DNA of 64,000 nucleotides from RBG-16-64-13 sp963718375 (GCA_963718375.1 CAVQZD010000004.1:260178-324177), one strand, 5' to 3'. Counted from the first letter of the stretch, positions 42,601 to 50,453 are shown. Notes: generated from the sequence alone by a model not told the origin. Numbers and translations: made by a program.

Positions 42601-43623
42601 GGCGGCGCCTGACGCGCACACGAGCCCGCCGCGACCGACCGCTTGGTTGTCGCGGATGCGCCCACCGCCGCCGGTGGCGGCGCCGGGATACGGGGCCACG
42701 CCCGAGGGGAAGTTGTGGGTCTCTGCTGTCAAGGTGGGATGCAGTAGCGCAGGCTTCTGTTGCAGCGGCGAGGCGCCGTCGGGGCGCGCGGCAGTGAACA
42801 GCTGCACCTCGGTCCCTTCGATGGCCGAACTGTCGTCGCGGAACGCGATCACCGAGTTGGGCCCTGAGACCGCGAGCGGTTGTCTCACGACGTCCATGAG
42901 ATGCTTCTCGGGCACGCGCTCACCGTCCACCCACAGCTCGCCCCTGAACACCCAATGACGAGAGTGCTCCGAGTTCGCCTGCGCTATCTGGAACAGCTCC
43001 ACGTCGGTGGGATCCCGGTCGAGGCGCTTGAAGATGTCCGCGATGATCTCCAGGTCGCTGGAGTCCCAGCTGCAGCCATAGTCGCGGTCGAACTCCTGCA
43101 GGGCGGTGACACCCTTCTGCAGGAACGGGATCACCCGGACCGGCTCCACCGATAAGCCCGAGTCGAACGACACCAACGGCTCCCGGTAGCGCATCTGTGT
43201 CATGCGGTCGTGCAGGGGCGCCAGGATCTGCTCCGCCTGCTCGTCGGTCAGCTCCACGCTTAGCCCCAGACGCACCGAGCGCTCCAGGCGCCGCACCCGG
43301 TGCGCGCCCGAACGATGGCAGATCTCCACGGCGTTGGACGACCAGGCGGTCTCGAAGTTCAGACGCGGTCCGTACTCCAAGATGGTGGGGTAGGTATCCT
43401 CCAGGAAGCTCTCCTGTCCGAACTGCTCGGGTTCGAATGTCTCGGAGAGAGCGTACTCAAGGACGGAGAGTTCCTGTTCGGCCAGGTCCTCCTCAGACTC
43501 GACGTAGAAGCAGAACTCGCTGCTTACCCGTTCGACGGGTCGCCCGACCACCTGCTCGACGTTCTGAGCGAACGCATGGAGCCGGGTCGGAGTCATGCCG
43601 GGTGTCCTGAAGAAGCGCAGCAT
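39670..43623 (-). CDS. purL: Phosphoribosylformylglycinamidine synthase, large fused form
   Basis: About 1317 residues. It converts FGAR, glutamine and ATP to FGAM (step 4 of purine synthesis). The N-terminal PurS-like part and two PurM-like halves are followed by a C-terminal glutamine amidotransferase (Cys in SLGVCNGCQL, then AHGEGRL, MPHPERC). Visible landmarks: NFPSGVAPYPGAATGGGGR and the repeat half with ANPIVSAHDLGAGGDCN. The fused form is normal in proteobacteria and eukaryotes and occurs in few actinobacteria, which mostly have purS/purQ/purL. ATG at 43623 (MLRFFRTPG) chosen over 43596. It begins 25 nt after tRNA-Lys. Confidence 0.95.
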   Translation of the reverse strand: MLRFFRTPGMTPTRLHAFAQNVEQVVGRPVERVSSEFCFYVESEEDLAEQELSVLEYALSETFEPEQFGQESFLEDTYPTILEYGPRLNFETAWSSNAVEICHRSGAHRVRRLERSVRLGLSVELTDEQAEQILAPLHDRMTQMRYREPLVSFDSGLSVEPVRVIPFLQKGVTALQEFDRDYGCSWDSSDLEIIADIFKRLDRDPTDVELFQIAQANSEHSRHWVFRGELWVDGERVPEKHLMDVVRQPLAVSGPNSVIAFRDDSSAIEGTEVQLFTAARPDGASPLQQKPALLHPTLTAETHNFPSGVAPYPGAATGGGGRIRDNQAVGRGGLVCASGAAYCVGNLNLPGYELPWEEDGYSHPADLASPAEILIEASNGASDYGNCFGEPLIYGFTRTYGLRLPDGYRSWYKPIMYSVGAGQIRGEHTVKGKPEKDMLVVQVGGPAYRIGMGGGAASSMEQGTNVQELDFNAVQRGDPEMEQRVNRLMRACVELGAANPIVSAHDLGAGGDCNALPEIVEPAGAVIDLRAIPVGDRTLSVLEIWGNESQERNALLIRPAQLHVLEGIARRENVPLAVVGRVTGDGVLVVYDEADGSRPVDLPLDDILGQLPPKQYEFQRRVPRGERRTDLMPLQLPPTGELRRVLEQVLHLPAIGSKRFLTNKVDLDVTGLVIQRQLVGPRHLPLSDYAVIAQTYDDPSGTALSLGEQPIKGLISPQAGVRMAVAEALLNMAGAVITGIRDIKCSANWMLAVKQPGEGAWLYDAACALRDLLMDLGVAIDGGKDSLSMASQGTAADGTSELVKAPPQLVVAPYALMPDVELRVTSDLKQTGSKLLLLSVTDRLRLGGSALAQVLGQLGDEAPDIEDSAALRAVFEAVQDLVRERAILACHDVSDGGLIVALLEMAFAGDKGWRVSLDAAGGGAPGAALADGLYGSLFAEEAGVVVEVADEARTWAILSRHGVTGVELGEVQPTDVELRFGAEVVLEDSVRALHAVWEETSYQLERLQQNPDCAEQEWRSHRRPAGTSPYRLSFDPDAPVGRRGTASVGSRRAGAAKPKAAVLREEGTNGDRELAAAFMAAGFEAWDVTMTDLMVGDAALDAFQLLAFPGGFAFADVLDSAKGWASVIRNNERLRAQFAAFFARPDTLSLGVCNGCQLMGLLGIPGFDLPDTLKPRFVKNLSERFESRFSTVSIAKSPALMLQGMEGSVLGVYVAHGEGRLHVPAAATLDWIEKNDLAPVRYVDPDGQTTTGYPYNPNGSPRGIAALCSPDGRHLAIMPHPERCYQLRQWPWVPPGWGCTDSPWLRMFRNAYAAVAG

Positions 43624-43648
43624 CCTGTTCTTCTGCAACCATATCAAA

Positions 43649-43721
43649 TGGGCCGTGTAGGATTCGAACCTACGACCATCGGATTAAAAGTCCGGTGCTC
43701 TACCAACTGAGCTAACGGCCC
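43649..43721 (-). tRNA. tRNA-Lys (UUU)
   Basis: Minus strand; acceptor GGGCCGT / ACGGCCC, anticodon loop CTTTTAA, T-loop TTCGAAT, discriminator A, CCA not encoded. Its 3' end is 25 nt upstream of the purL start on the same strand, so the purL transcript may begin with this tRNA. Confidence 0.97.
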
Positions 43722-43924
43722 CCGTAAGCCGTCAGATTCTAGCCTCGGCCCCTCCCCACGTCAACGCGCCGAAGCGCCCGATTCGACGTAGCGGCGCTCA
43801 CTGACCGCGCTCTCGGGCCGTCATCTCTTCACACAACCCTCACATTCTGCTGACGGCCACCTTACGCCTCCCTGGCTACCATGGGGGCGGTCCGTCAGAG
43901 GTGCGTACGAAGGAAACGATCTGC

Positions 43925-44806
43925 ATGAAGATGCTAGAGAACAAGAGAAGGCGCTGGGTCATCGCCGGGTTGGCCGTCCTCTTCTCCCTGGGGGTCGCAT
44001 TCACAGTCCCCTCCACCGCGCTGGCTTGGGAAGACTGTCCTTACGGCGAAGTGGACTGCGCATATCCGGGGGACTGCACACGGTACGTGGACACGAACAA
44101 TGACGGCATCTGCGACCTCTCGCAGCCCGAACCCACCGACTCGAGCACCAGCGCCGGCGCCGTCTTGCCCACCGATCAGTCCGCCACGCCGACCGATCAG
44201 TCCGCCACACCGACTGATGAAGGCACGACGTCCGGAGGCGGCGGCCGACACCGGGGGGCGACGGCCGCCCTGACTGAATCGCCGGACGCTCCCACCACAC
44301 CGCCATCTGCGGCCGCCACCACGGCGACCCCATCAAACACAGACTCCGGAGGTAATCCCTTGCTAACCCACTACTACGTCAGCCCCATCGCCATAGGCTT
44401 CTTCTTGATCTACGCGATCAGCTTCTTCTTGTACAAGACGAAGCGCATCAAGATCGCGACCCACCGCAAGATCTGGAACGTCATGCTGCTGGCTACCTTC
44501 TTGATCACGGGCATCTTCGGGCTTCTGCTGACGATACAGCTGGACTACGCGCTGCCGTTCCAGATGCCCGTCGATATCCTGTTCTGGCATGTTGAGGCCG
44601 GCATCGTGATGAGTCTCATCTCGATATTCCACATCGCCTGGCACTCCAAGTACTACGCGAAGCTCCTGCGCACCAGCCGCAGTAGGGCCCGCGCCGCCGA
44701 GTCGCTGGAAGCGTATCCGGCACAGCGCGGCTTCGCGCCCGGCCAGGTGCCACCCATACCCGAACGCGTGCACGCGTTCGAACGTCACTGGGAGCCCCGG
44801 CCCTAG
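43925..44806 (+). CDS. Secreted/membrane protein with Cys-rich EF-hand-like segment and DUF4405-like haem-binding helices
   Basis: 293 residues from ATG at 43925 with AAGGAA upstream. Signal peptide ends near TALAW. The mature N-terminus reads CPYGEVDCAYPGDCTRYVD, then the Ca-loop-like DTNNDGICD. A repetitive Thr/Ser/Pro linker (PTDQSATPTDQSATPTDEG) follows, then four transmembrane helices with His residues suited to bind haem (KIATHRKIWN; ILFWHVEAGIVMSLISIFHI; AWHSKYY), as in DUF4405/cytochrome b561-like proteins. It probably passes electrons, perhaps to the c-type cytochrome system 13 kb away; no partner is adjacent. Confidence 0.72.
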   Translation: MKMLENKRRRWVIAGLAVLFSLGVAFTVPSTALAWEDCPYGEVDCAYPGDCTRYVDTNNDGICDLSQPEPTDSSTSAGAVLPTDQSATPTDQSATPTDEGTTSGGGGRHRGATAALTESPDAPTTPPSAAATTATPSNTDSGGNPLLTHYYVSPIAIGFFLIYAISFFLYKTKRIKIATHRKIWNVMLLATFLITGIFGLLLTIQLDYALPFQMPVDILFWHVEAGIVMSLISIFHIAWHSKYYAKLLRTSRSRARAAESLEAYPAQRGFAPGQVPPIPERVHAFERHWEPRP

Positions 44807-44891
44807 CGACCACCAGTGACGTCCACCCCCGCACCCGGGCCCCAGGGCGAACAGCCCGTGGGGCCCGTTCCTTCGCGGTGCGACGCAGCCG

Positions 44892-45107
44892 GTGAGAGAC
44901 CCTCCATGCTGGAAGGGACCCGAGGGGGCGTTTGGCTCTCTACCGAACGGTTCTGCGCAGCCAGTGAGAGACCCTCCATGCTGGAAGGACCCCGAGGGGG
45001 CGTTTGGCTCTCTACCGAACGGTTCTGCGCAGCCAGTGAGAGACCCTCCATGCTGGAAGGACCCCGAGGGGGCGTGTGGCTCTCTACCGAACGGTTCTGC
45101 GCAGCCA
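44892..45107 (+). repeat. Three 72-bp tandem direct repeats
   Basis: Units start at 44892, 44964 and 45036 with a 72-bp period and few differences. Each holds GTGAGAGACCCTCC, CCGAGGGGGCG, GGCTCTCTACCGAACGG and TTCTGCGCAGCC. The period is a multiple of three, which leaves long open frames on both strands that are probably not genes. The block begins about 85 bases past the end of the DUF4405-like gene. Confidence 0.9.
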
Positions 45108-45355
45108 ACGCAGCCAATAGTGAGAGGAGAGCCATACGCCCCCTCGGGAAACTCAGTGTGACGCAGCCAATAGTGAGAGGAGAGCCGTACGCTCCCTCGG
45201 GAAGTCGCCAGCCAACGCAGCCAGAGGCGCCGAAGCCCCACCCCATCACTGGTGGGACCCGAGGGGGCGTTTGGCTCTCCACCGAACGGTTCTGCGCAGC
45301 CAACGCAGCCAATAGTGAGAGGAGAGCCAAACGCCCCCTCGGGAAACTCAGTGCC
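45108..45355. repeat. Second repeat family with inverted copies, ending inside purH
   Basis: Three 48-53-bp units (starting 45108, 45161 and 45303) share CGCAGCCAATAGTGAGAGG and CCCCCTCGGGAA. Their core is the reverse complement of the 72-bp unit core. A shortened copy of the 72-bp unit (from 45253) and the last unit form a perfect 23-bp inverted repeat (arms 45258-45280 and 45321-45343) around a 40-base loop. The last unit runs over the purH stop codon (45348-45350). Confidence 0.88.
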
Positions 45356-46886
45356 TGAAGTGACGCCGTCCGGTGATGACCATGGCCATGCCCCGCTCCT
45401 CAGCCAAGGCCAGAGACTCGTCGTCTCGCTTGGAGCCACCCGGGTGGATCACGCAGGTGGCCCTGGCGTCCGCGCACACTTCCAGAGCGTCCGGGAAGGG
45501 GAAGAAAGCATCAGAGGCTACGGCGCACCCCGCCAAGGGATGCTGCGCCCTGGTCACCGCCAGCTTGGCCGAATCCACCCGGCTCATCTGACCGGCGCCC
45601 ACGCCCACCGTCATCAGATCCTTCACCAGGATGATGGCGTTGGACTTGGTGTGTTTGCACACCCGCCAGGCGAAGAGCAGATCGCCCCATTCGGCCTCGG
45701 AGGGAGTACGACTGCTGACGACCGTCATGTTCTCGCGCTGGTCGACCTCGCAGTCCCAATCCTGAACGAGCATGCCTCCATGGATGCGCTTCATGTCGAA
45801 GGAACCACAAGTGTCGCGGGTCGGCTGGCCCGTGAGGATGCGGATGTTCTCCTTGACCGTCAGGACCTTGAACGCCTCCTCTGAATAGCCCGGCGCCCAC
45901 AGGACCTCGATGAAGTTGGTGGTGAGCAGCTTGGCCGCCGCCTCATCGATGGGCTTGTTGCAGACTATGACGCCACCGAACGCCGAGATGGGGTCACACG
46001 ACAACGCCTTCTCGTAGGCCGTCGCCACCGTCTCAGCCACGGCCACACCGCAGGGGTTGTTGTGCTTGACTATCACGCAGGCCGGCAGAGCGAACTCCTC
46101 CAGACAGCGCCGGGCGGAGTCGAGATCGAGCAGGTTGTTGAACGATAGCGGCCCACCGTGCAACTGCTCCACTGCTGCCGTCATGCTCCCATCCGTGCCC
46201 ACTTCGGAGTACCAGGAGGCGCGCTGATGCGGGTTCTCCCCGTACCTCAGCTCTTGTACCTTGGCCAGCTCAAGCGTGAAGTGATCGGGGAAGTCCGCCC
46301 CTTCTTGCTCCCCGAACCAGCGGGCGATGGCCGTGTCGTAGTGAGCAGTGTGATTGAAGGCCTTGGCCGCCAGCCCACGCCTTGTCTCCAGCGACAGTTC
46401 CCCGGCGTTCTGTTTGAGTTCTGCGAGGATGCCGTCGTAATCGGCGGGGTCGGTGACTATGCCCACGCCTGAGAAGTTCTTGGCGGCCGAACGCACCATG
46501 CTAGGGCCACCGATATCGATGTTCTCCACTGCCTCGGCTTCGCTGACGCCTCGCTGCGCCACGGTCTGCTCAAACGGATAGAGGTTGACCACCACCAAGT
46601 CTATGGGCTTGATGCCCAAGTCCTCGATGGCCTTCAGGTGGGCGGGCTTGGATCGATCGGCCAGGATGCCTCCGTGAATGGCCGGATGCAGTGTCTTCAC
46701 CCGTCCGTCCATGATCTCGGGGAAGCCTGTGACCTCGGAGATGCCGGTGATCTCCAGACCGACGTCGCGCAGGTACTTCGCCGTGCCGCCGGTAGAGATG
46801 ACCTCTACGCCCATGTCGGTGAGCCCGCGTACGAAGGGCTCCAGACCGTCCTTGTCCGATACCGACACCAATGCCCGCTTGACCTT
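45348..46886 (-). CDS. purH: Bifunctional AICAR transformylase/IMP cyclohydrolase
   Basis: 512 residues from GTG at 46886 with AGGAGG 5 nt upstream; a TTG at 46916 is in frame but lacks an SD. The N-terminal IMPCH domain (ALVSVSDKDGLEPF, ISTGGTAKYL, VKTLHPAIHGGIL) and the C-terminal AICARFT domain (KHNNPCGVAV, DPISAFGGVI, SNAIILVKD, HPGGSKRDDE) are complete. It catalyses the last two steps to IMP. The 3' end overlaps a repeat unit. It lies 47 nt after purN in a purM-purN-purH operon. Confidence 0.97.
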   Translation of the reverse strand, partial: KVKRALVSVSDKDGLEPFVRGLTDMGVEVISTGGTAKYLRDVGLEITGISEVTGFPEIMDGRVKTLHPAIHGGILADRSKPAHLKAIEDLGIKPIDLVVVNLYPFEQTVAQRGVSEAEAVENIDIGGPSMVRSAAKNFSGVGIVTDPADYDGILAELKQNAGELSLETRRGLAAKAFNHTAHYDTAIARWFGEQEGADFPDHFTLELAKVQELRYGENPHQRASWYSEVGTDGSMTAAVEQLHGGPLSFNNLLDLDSARRCLEEFALPACVIVKHNNPCGVAVAETVATAYEKALSCDPISAFGGVIVCNKPIDEAAAKLLTTNFIEVLWAPGYSEEAFKVLTVKENIRILTGQPTRDTCGSFDMKRIHGGMLVQDWDCEVDQRENMTVVSSRTPSEAEWGDLLFAWRVCKHTKSNAIILVKDLMTVGVGAGQMSRVDSAKLAVTRAQHPLAGCAVASDAFFPFPDALEVCADARATCVIHPGGSKRDDESLALAEERGMAMVITGRRHFRH

Positions 46887-46933
46887 CACTATCTCCTCCT
46901 CGCTTCCGCTATTCAAGCGGTCACAACAGTCGA

Positions 46934-47587
46934 TTATGTTCGTTCATCCAAGTCTACCCGTACCACCCGCGTTCCCGGAAGAGGGGGTCTGACCTTGCCT
47001 GCCGCAAGCAGGCGGATGGTCTCCGGCAGTAGCTCATGCTCCACGGCGTGGATGCGCTCCGCCAGGGTCTTCACGGTATCACCCTCTCGTATGCGAACCG
47101 CTTCCTGGGCGATGATCGGCCCGGTATCCAAGCCTTCGTCCACGAAGTGCACGGTCACTCCGGTGATCTTGACCCCGTGCTCCAGGGCGTCCTCGATGGA
47201 ACACGTGCCCGGAAAGGCCGGGAGTAGGGCCGGATGGAGGTTGATGATCCGCCATGGGAGCGCCTGTACGAAGTCCGGCGGCAGTACGCGCATGTATCCG
47301 GCCAGCACCACCAACTCGGGGTCGGCGATGCGGACGACCTTCAGCATAGCCGCCTCTTGCGCCTTGCGCGATCCGTACGAGGGCAAGGAGCAGACCTCCG
47401 TGAGGATGCCCGCCTCCTTTGCTCTTCCGATCGCCCTCGCGTCCGGCTGGTCGCTGACCACCAGCACGATCTCCACCACCGGGCCGCCGGGCGCAGCAGG
47501 CCGTCCGTGAACCGCCTCAATGATCGCCTGCAGGTTGCTGCCGTTGCCGGAAGCGAGAACCACCAGTCGGTACGTCCCTGAGTTCAC
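46934..47587 (-). CDS. purN: Phosphoribosylglycinamide formyltransferase (10-formyl-THF dependent)
   Basis: 217 residues from GTG at 47587, overlapping the purM stop (GTGA). Motifs: VLASGNGSNLQAII, LAGYMRVLPPDFV, IINLHPALLPAFPG (the catalytic NLHPALLP) and VHFVDEGLDTGPII. Uses 10-formyl-THF to make FGAR, the substrate of purL. Confidence 0.97.
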   Translation of the reverse strand: MNSGTYRLVVLASGNGSNLQAIIEAVHGRPAAPGGPVVEIVLVVSDQPDARAIGRAKEAGILTEVCSLPSYGSRKAQEAAMLKVVRIADPELVVLAGYMRVLPPDFVQALPWRIINLHPALLPAFPGTCSIEDALEHGVKITGVTVHFVDEGLDTGPIIAQEAVRIREGDTVKTLAERIHAVEHELLPETIRLLAAGKVRPPLPGTRVVRVDLDERT

Positions 47588-48654
47588 TCGAGCCCTTTCA
47601 AGACGACCCGCTCGGAGCCGCTCACGACCTCTCCGACCACAGAGGCCTCCTCACCCGCCGCCGTCAACACATCTAGCGCCTGCTGCGCGGCGTCACCAGG
47701 CACGATAAGCACGAAGCCGAGCCCCATGTTGAAGGCCAGGAACATCTCCGCCTGCGAGATGCCGCCCAGCTGCTGCAGAGCGCCGAAGACGGGCGGCACC
47801 GACCACCTTTGCGTATCCAACACGGCCGACGCCCCTGCGGGGACCGCCCGCGACAGGTTGCCGGCGATGCCGCCTCCCGTGATGTGCGCCATCCCCCTCA
47901 CGGGCACGCCAGCGTCCAGGAGTGCGAGCACGCTCTTCACGTATATGCGCGTGGGGGTCAGTAGTACCTCGCCGGCCGAACTGGTCGCCAGGCCGGGCAG
48001 CTTGTCACCTAGTCCCACGCCGCCTTTCTCCAGCGTCTTGCGTACCAGTGAATAGCCGTTGGAGTGGACGCCGCTCGACGCCAACCCCAGGACGGCGTCT
48101 CCCGGCTTGACTTGGGAGCCATCGATCAGCTTCTTGCGCTCCGCTATGGCCACACAAAATCCAGCCAGGTCGAACTCCCCGGGGGCGTAGAGCCCAGACA
48201 TCTCGGCCATCTCCCCGCCGATCAGCGCACACCCGGCTTGGCGGCAACCCTCCGCTACCCCGGCCACTAGCTGGGCCATCTCCGAAGGTTGTAGCCTTCC
48301 TACCGCCACGTAGTCCAAGAAGAAGAGCGGCCGCGCGCCCACCGTGAGCACGTCGTTCACCGACATGGCCACCAGGTCGATGCCGACTGTGTCCAATCGC
48401 CCCGTTTCTTGAGCAAGGAGGATCTTGGTGCCCACACCATCTGTGCCGCTCACCAGCACAGGATCCTCGAGGCCCTTTGGCAGCTCAAAGAGGCCCGCGA
48501 ACCCGCCAAGGGAGCCCAGCACTCCAGGGATGTAGGTGCTCTCGACATCCTGCTTGATCAGCCGGACGGCCTCCTCGCCTGCTTCGACGTCCACACCCGC
48601 CGAGCGGTAGGTCAGTGCCTCCTGCCGTTGCGGGTCTTTCTCGCTCCGACTCAT
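47584..48654 (-). CDS. purM: Phosphoribosylformylglycinamidine cyclo-ligase (AIR synthase)
   Basis: 356 residues. Motifs DVEAGEEAVRLIK, VSGTDGVGTKILLA, VAMSVNDVLTVGARP, LIGGEMAEMSGLY and LASSGVHSNGYSL. It closes FGAM to AIR. Its ATG overlaps the stop of the small membrane-protein gene and its stop overlaps purN, so translation is coupled through the operon. Confidence 0.97.
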   Translation of the reverse strand: MSRSEKDPQRQEALTYRSAGVDVEAGEEAVRLIKQDVESTYIPGVLGSLGGFAGLFELPKGLEDPVLVSGTDGVGTKILLAQETGRLDTVGIDLVAMSVNDVLTVGARPLFFLDYVAVGRLQPSEMAQLVAGVAEGCRQAGCALIGGEMAEMSGLYAPGEFDLAGFCVAIAERKKLIDGSQVKPGDAVLGLASSGVHSNGYSLVRKTLEKGGVGLGDKLPGLATSSAGEVLLTPTRIYVKSVLALLDAGVPVRGMAHITGGGIAGNLSRAVPAGASAVLDTQRWSVPPVFGALQQLGGISQAEMFLAFNMGLGFVLIVPGDAAQQALDVLTAAGEEASVVGEVVSGSERVVLKGLE

Positions 48655-48947
48655 GCTCCGTCCCCCGGCAGAGTACTGCTGGTAGTCGGAGCGGACGAGT
48701 TCGAGGGATCAGGCTGCGTGGTCGTGGTCGCTCCGCCCAGATAGCGCTGGTAGCCCTCCTTCTGGAGGATCGGGAGCCAATTGGGCAGCCTCACGGGGGT
48801 CAAGAGCACGATGATGAGAGTGACGCCGACCAGGCAGCCGGCCGCTATGCCGAGCGACCTGCGGCTGTGGTTGAGGGCCGCCAGCAGGGCAAACAGAAAG
48901 AAGGCGCTGAGCAGGAAGAACAGGGCTATGCTGACGGAGCTTCGCAC
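48651..48947 (-). CDS. Small membrane protein, first gene of the purM operon
   Basis: 98 residues from GTG at 48947. Two transmembrane helices (VSIALFFLLSAFFLFALLAA and LGIAAGCLVGVTLIIVLLTP) are followed by a soluble tail (LPNWLPILQKEGYQRYLGG) and a Thr/Ser-rich end. A TACGCT box ends 7 nt before the GTG, so the message may be leaderless, though no good -35 is seen. Its stop overlaps purM. Function unknown; a link to purines is only by position. Confidence 0.6.
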   Translation of the reverse strand: MRSSVSIALFFLLSAFFLFALLAALNHSRRSLGIAAGCLVGVTLIIVLLTPVRLPNWLPILQKEGYQRYLGGATTTTQPDPSNSSAPTTSSTLPGDGA

Positions 48948-49044
48948 AATCACAGCGTACCAGACCTGCGGTGCCGCTGCGTCCCCGTTGCCATCTGGTC
49001 CGTGGCATCTCCGCCACGCTGGTGCTACAGTCTGGTCAGCAAGT

Positions 49045-49200
49045 ATGGTGCCTCTGCAGTCAGGCTCCGATATTGAGGAGCCGAGAGGGAAGCCGGTGCG
49101 AATCCGGCGCGGTCCCGCCACTGTGACCAGGGAGAGCACCCGGCTCTTGCGCCTCGCGCGAGACCGGGAACCCGAACTGGAAGTCAGATACCTGCTGCGA
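49045..49200 (+). ncRNA. Cobalamin (B12) riboswitch
   Basis: The aptamer core is evident: GAGGGAAGCCGGTGCGAATC (P4-P5 region), CGGTCCCGCCACTGTGA (the B12 box core) and GAAGTCAGATACCTGC at the 3' side. It precedes btuF by about 150 bases. Downstream, two hairpins (49213-49233 and 49239-49251) could form the expression platform; neither has a T-tract. High cobalamin would be expected to lower expression of the importer. Confidence 0.95.
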
Positions 49201-49351
49201 AGGAGGAGCAGACGCTCTCCGCGGAGAGAGCGACTCCGCCCCATTGGGGCGCCACTCGGTTCGACCAGGCGATGGTCCGGCCGGGGAGTAGCTGAACTGC
49301 TCTCCACCATCTTGCTGGTCGTGATCATAGGTTGAACCGAAAGGAGTCCGT

Positions 49352-50335
49352 ATGAACGGACGTTCGACGCCACGCCGAAGGACGGCTTGGCTCTCCCTGG
49401 TCTTGGGCACACTGGTCTGTGCCCTCTTCATCATCGCTCTGGTCGGCGTCGCAGGATGTGGGTCTGACGACGGAACGCCCAGTTCGACGGTCACAGCGGT
49501 AGAGGCGACCTTCCCGGTCAGCCTCTCCGATGATGTGGGTAGCACCGTCACTGTGCCGGCGAAACCCACGCGGATAGTGTCCACAGCCCCGTCAAACACC
49601 CAGACCTTGTTCGCTATCGGGGCCGGAGACCGGGTGGTGGGTGTGAACTCACTTGACGACTACCCGGCTGAAGTGGCCGATATTGCCAAGGTCGGCGACT
49701 TCCAGGTGAACACCGAAGCCGTCATGGCCCTGAGTCCCGATCTGGTGCTGGGCTACTCGGGCAACGAAGAAGGACTCGCACCGGTCAGCGCGGCCGGCGC
49801 CCCAGTGCTCATCTTCAATCCCGCCTCGCTTGAGGGCATCTACACGAACATCACCACCATCGGGGCGGCGGTGGGCAACACTCAGGAAGCCGCGCAGTTG
49901 GTGGCCTCGATGCAGGCCGAGATCGCAGAGTTGGCCGAAGCCGCCGCAGCGACCGGCGAGTCACCCACGGTCTTCTACGTGATCGACGCCACCCAGCAGC
50001 CGTACACCGCCGGCGCGGGTACCTTCGTGGACGAGCTGCTCACTTTGGCTTCCGCGACCAATATCGCCACGGACGATGGTTACTTCGCCATGGCTCCGGA
50101 GAGCCTGTTGGCCGCCGACCCTGAGATGGTGGTGCTCTCCGGGCTCGCGTTCACCAGCGCCGACCAGTTCACCTCTGACCCGCGCTTCAGCGGACTCACC
50201 GCGGTCAAGGAAGGGCGAGTGTTCGTGCTCGACGCACAATACGACAAGCTGCTGACCGTTCCCGGACCGCGCATCGTGGACGGTCTGAGGGGTCTGGTGG
50301 AGACCATACACCCCGACGTGGACACTGCCGAGTAA
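49352..50335 (+). CDS. btuF: Cobalamin-type ABC transporter substrate-binding lipoprotein
   Basis: 327 residues, ATG at 49352 with AAAGGAG upstream. Lipoprotein signal (VGVAGC, Cys36) and a Thr/Ser linker lead to a BtuF/FepB-type periplasmic-binding fold (PTRIVSTAPSNTQTLFAIGA, NTEAVMALSPDLVLGYSG, KEGRVFVLDAQYD). Control by the B12 riboswitch indicates a corrinoid ligand. First gene of btuF-btuC-btuD. Confidence 0.92.
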   Translation: MNGRSTPRRRTAWLSLVLGTLVCALFIIALVGVAGCGSDDGTPSSTVTAVEATFPVSLSDDVGSTVTVPAKPTRIVSTAPSNTQTLFAIGAGDRVVGVNSLDDYPAEVADIAKVGDFQVNTEAVMALSPDLVLGYSGNEEGLAPVSAAGAPVLIFNPASLEGIYTNITTIGAAVGNTQEAAQLVASMQAEIAELAEAAAATGESPTVFYVIDATQQPYTAGAGTFVDELLTLASATNIATDDGYFAMAPESLLAADPEMVVLSGLAFTSADQFTSDPRFSGLTAVKEGRVFVLDAQYDKLLTVPGPRIVDGLRGLVETIHPDVDTAE

Positions 50336-50347
50336 GCGACCGCCTGC

Positions 50348-50374
50348 GCGCCGACTCCCTGCGGGAGTCGGCGC
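50348..50374. terminator. Intercistronic hairpin 1 between btuF and btuC
   Basis: A perfect 12-bp stem (GCGCCGACTCCC and complement) with TGC loop, 13 nt past the btuF stop. No T-tract. With hairpin 2 it may lower downstream expression or protect the btuF mRNA end, giving more binding protein than permease. Confidence 0.6.
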
Positions 50375-50379
50375 CGGTC

Positions 50380-50411
50380 GGGGCGCGGGCCGTCCGCGCG
50401 GCCCGCGCCCC
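50380..50411. terminator. Intercistronic hairpin 2 between btuF and btuC
   Basis: A 12-bp all-GC stem (GGGGCGCGGGCC and complement) around 8 nt, directly after hairpin 1. No T-tract. Confidence 0.6.
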
Positions 50412-50453
50412 GTGTCACTGCAAGGTCTTCGTTACAAGAGGAAGGCATCGGCC

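Noticed and set aside
44892..45355. CRISPR array
   Set aside because: Units are directly adjacent with no unique spacers and there are no cas genes; the RecB/Cas4-like nuclease is a phage exonuclease far away.
44363..45439. Long open frames on both strands across the repeat block (for example 358 codons minus, 180 codons plus)
   Set aside because: The 72-bp period is a multiple of three, so any frame without a stop in one unit stays open. The frames overlap purH and the DUF4405-like gene and have no SD or family resemblance.
46638..47510. 290-codon plus-strand frame
   Set aside because: Antisense to purH and purN; Ser/Arg-rich composition with no recognisable motif.
49060..49599. 179-codon minus-strand frame over the riboswitch
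   Set aside because: It overlaps the riboswitch and btuF in antisense; no start signal or family.
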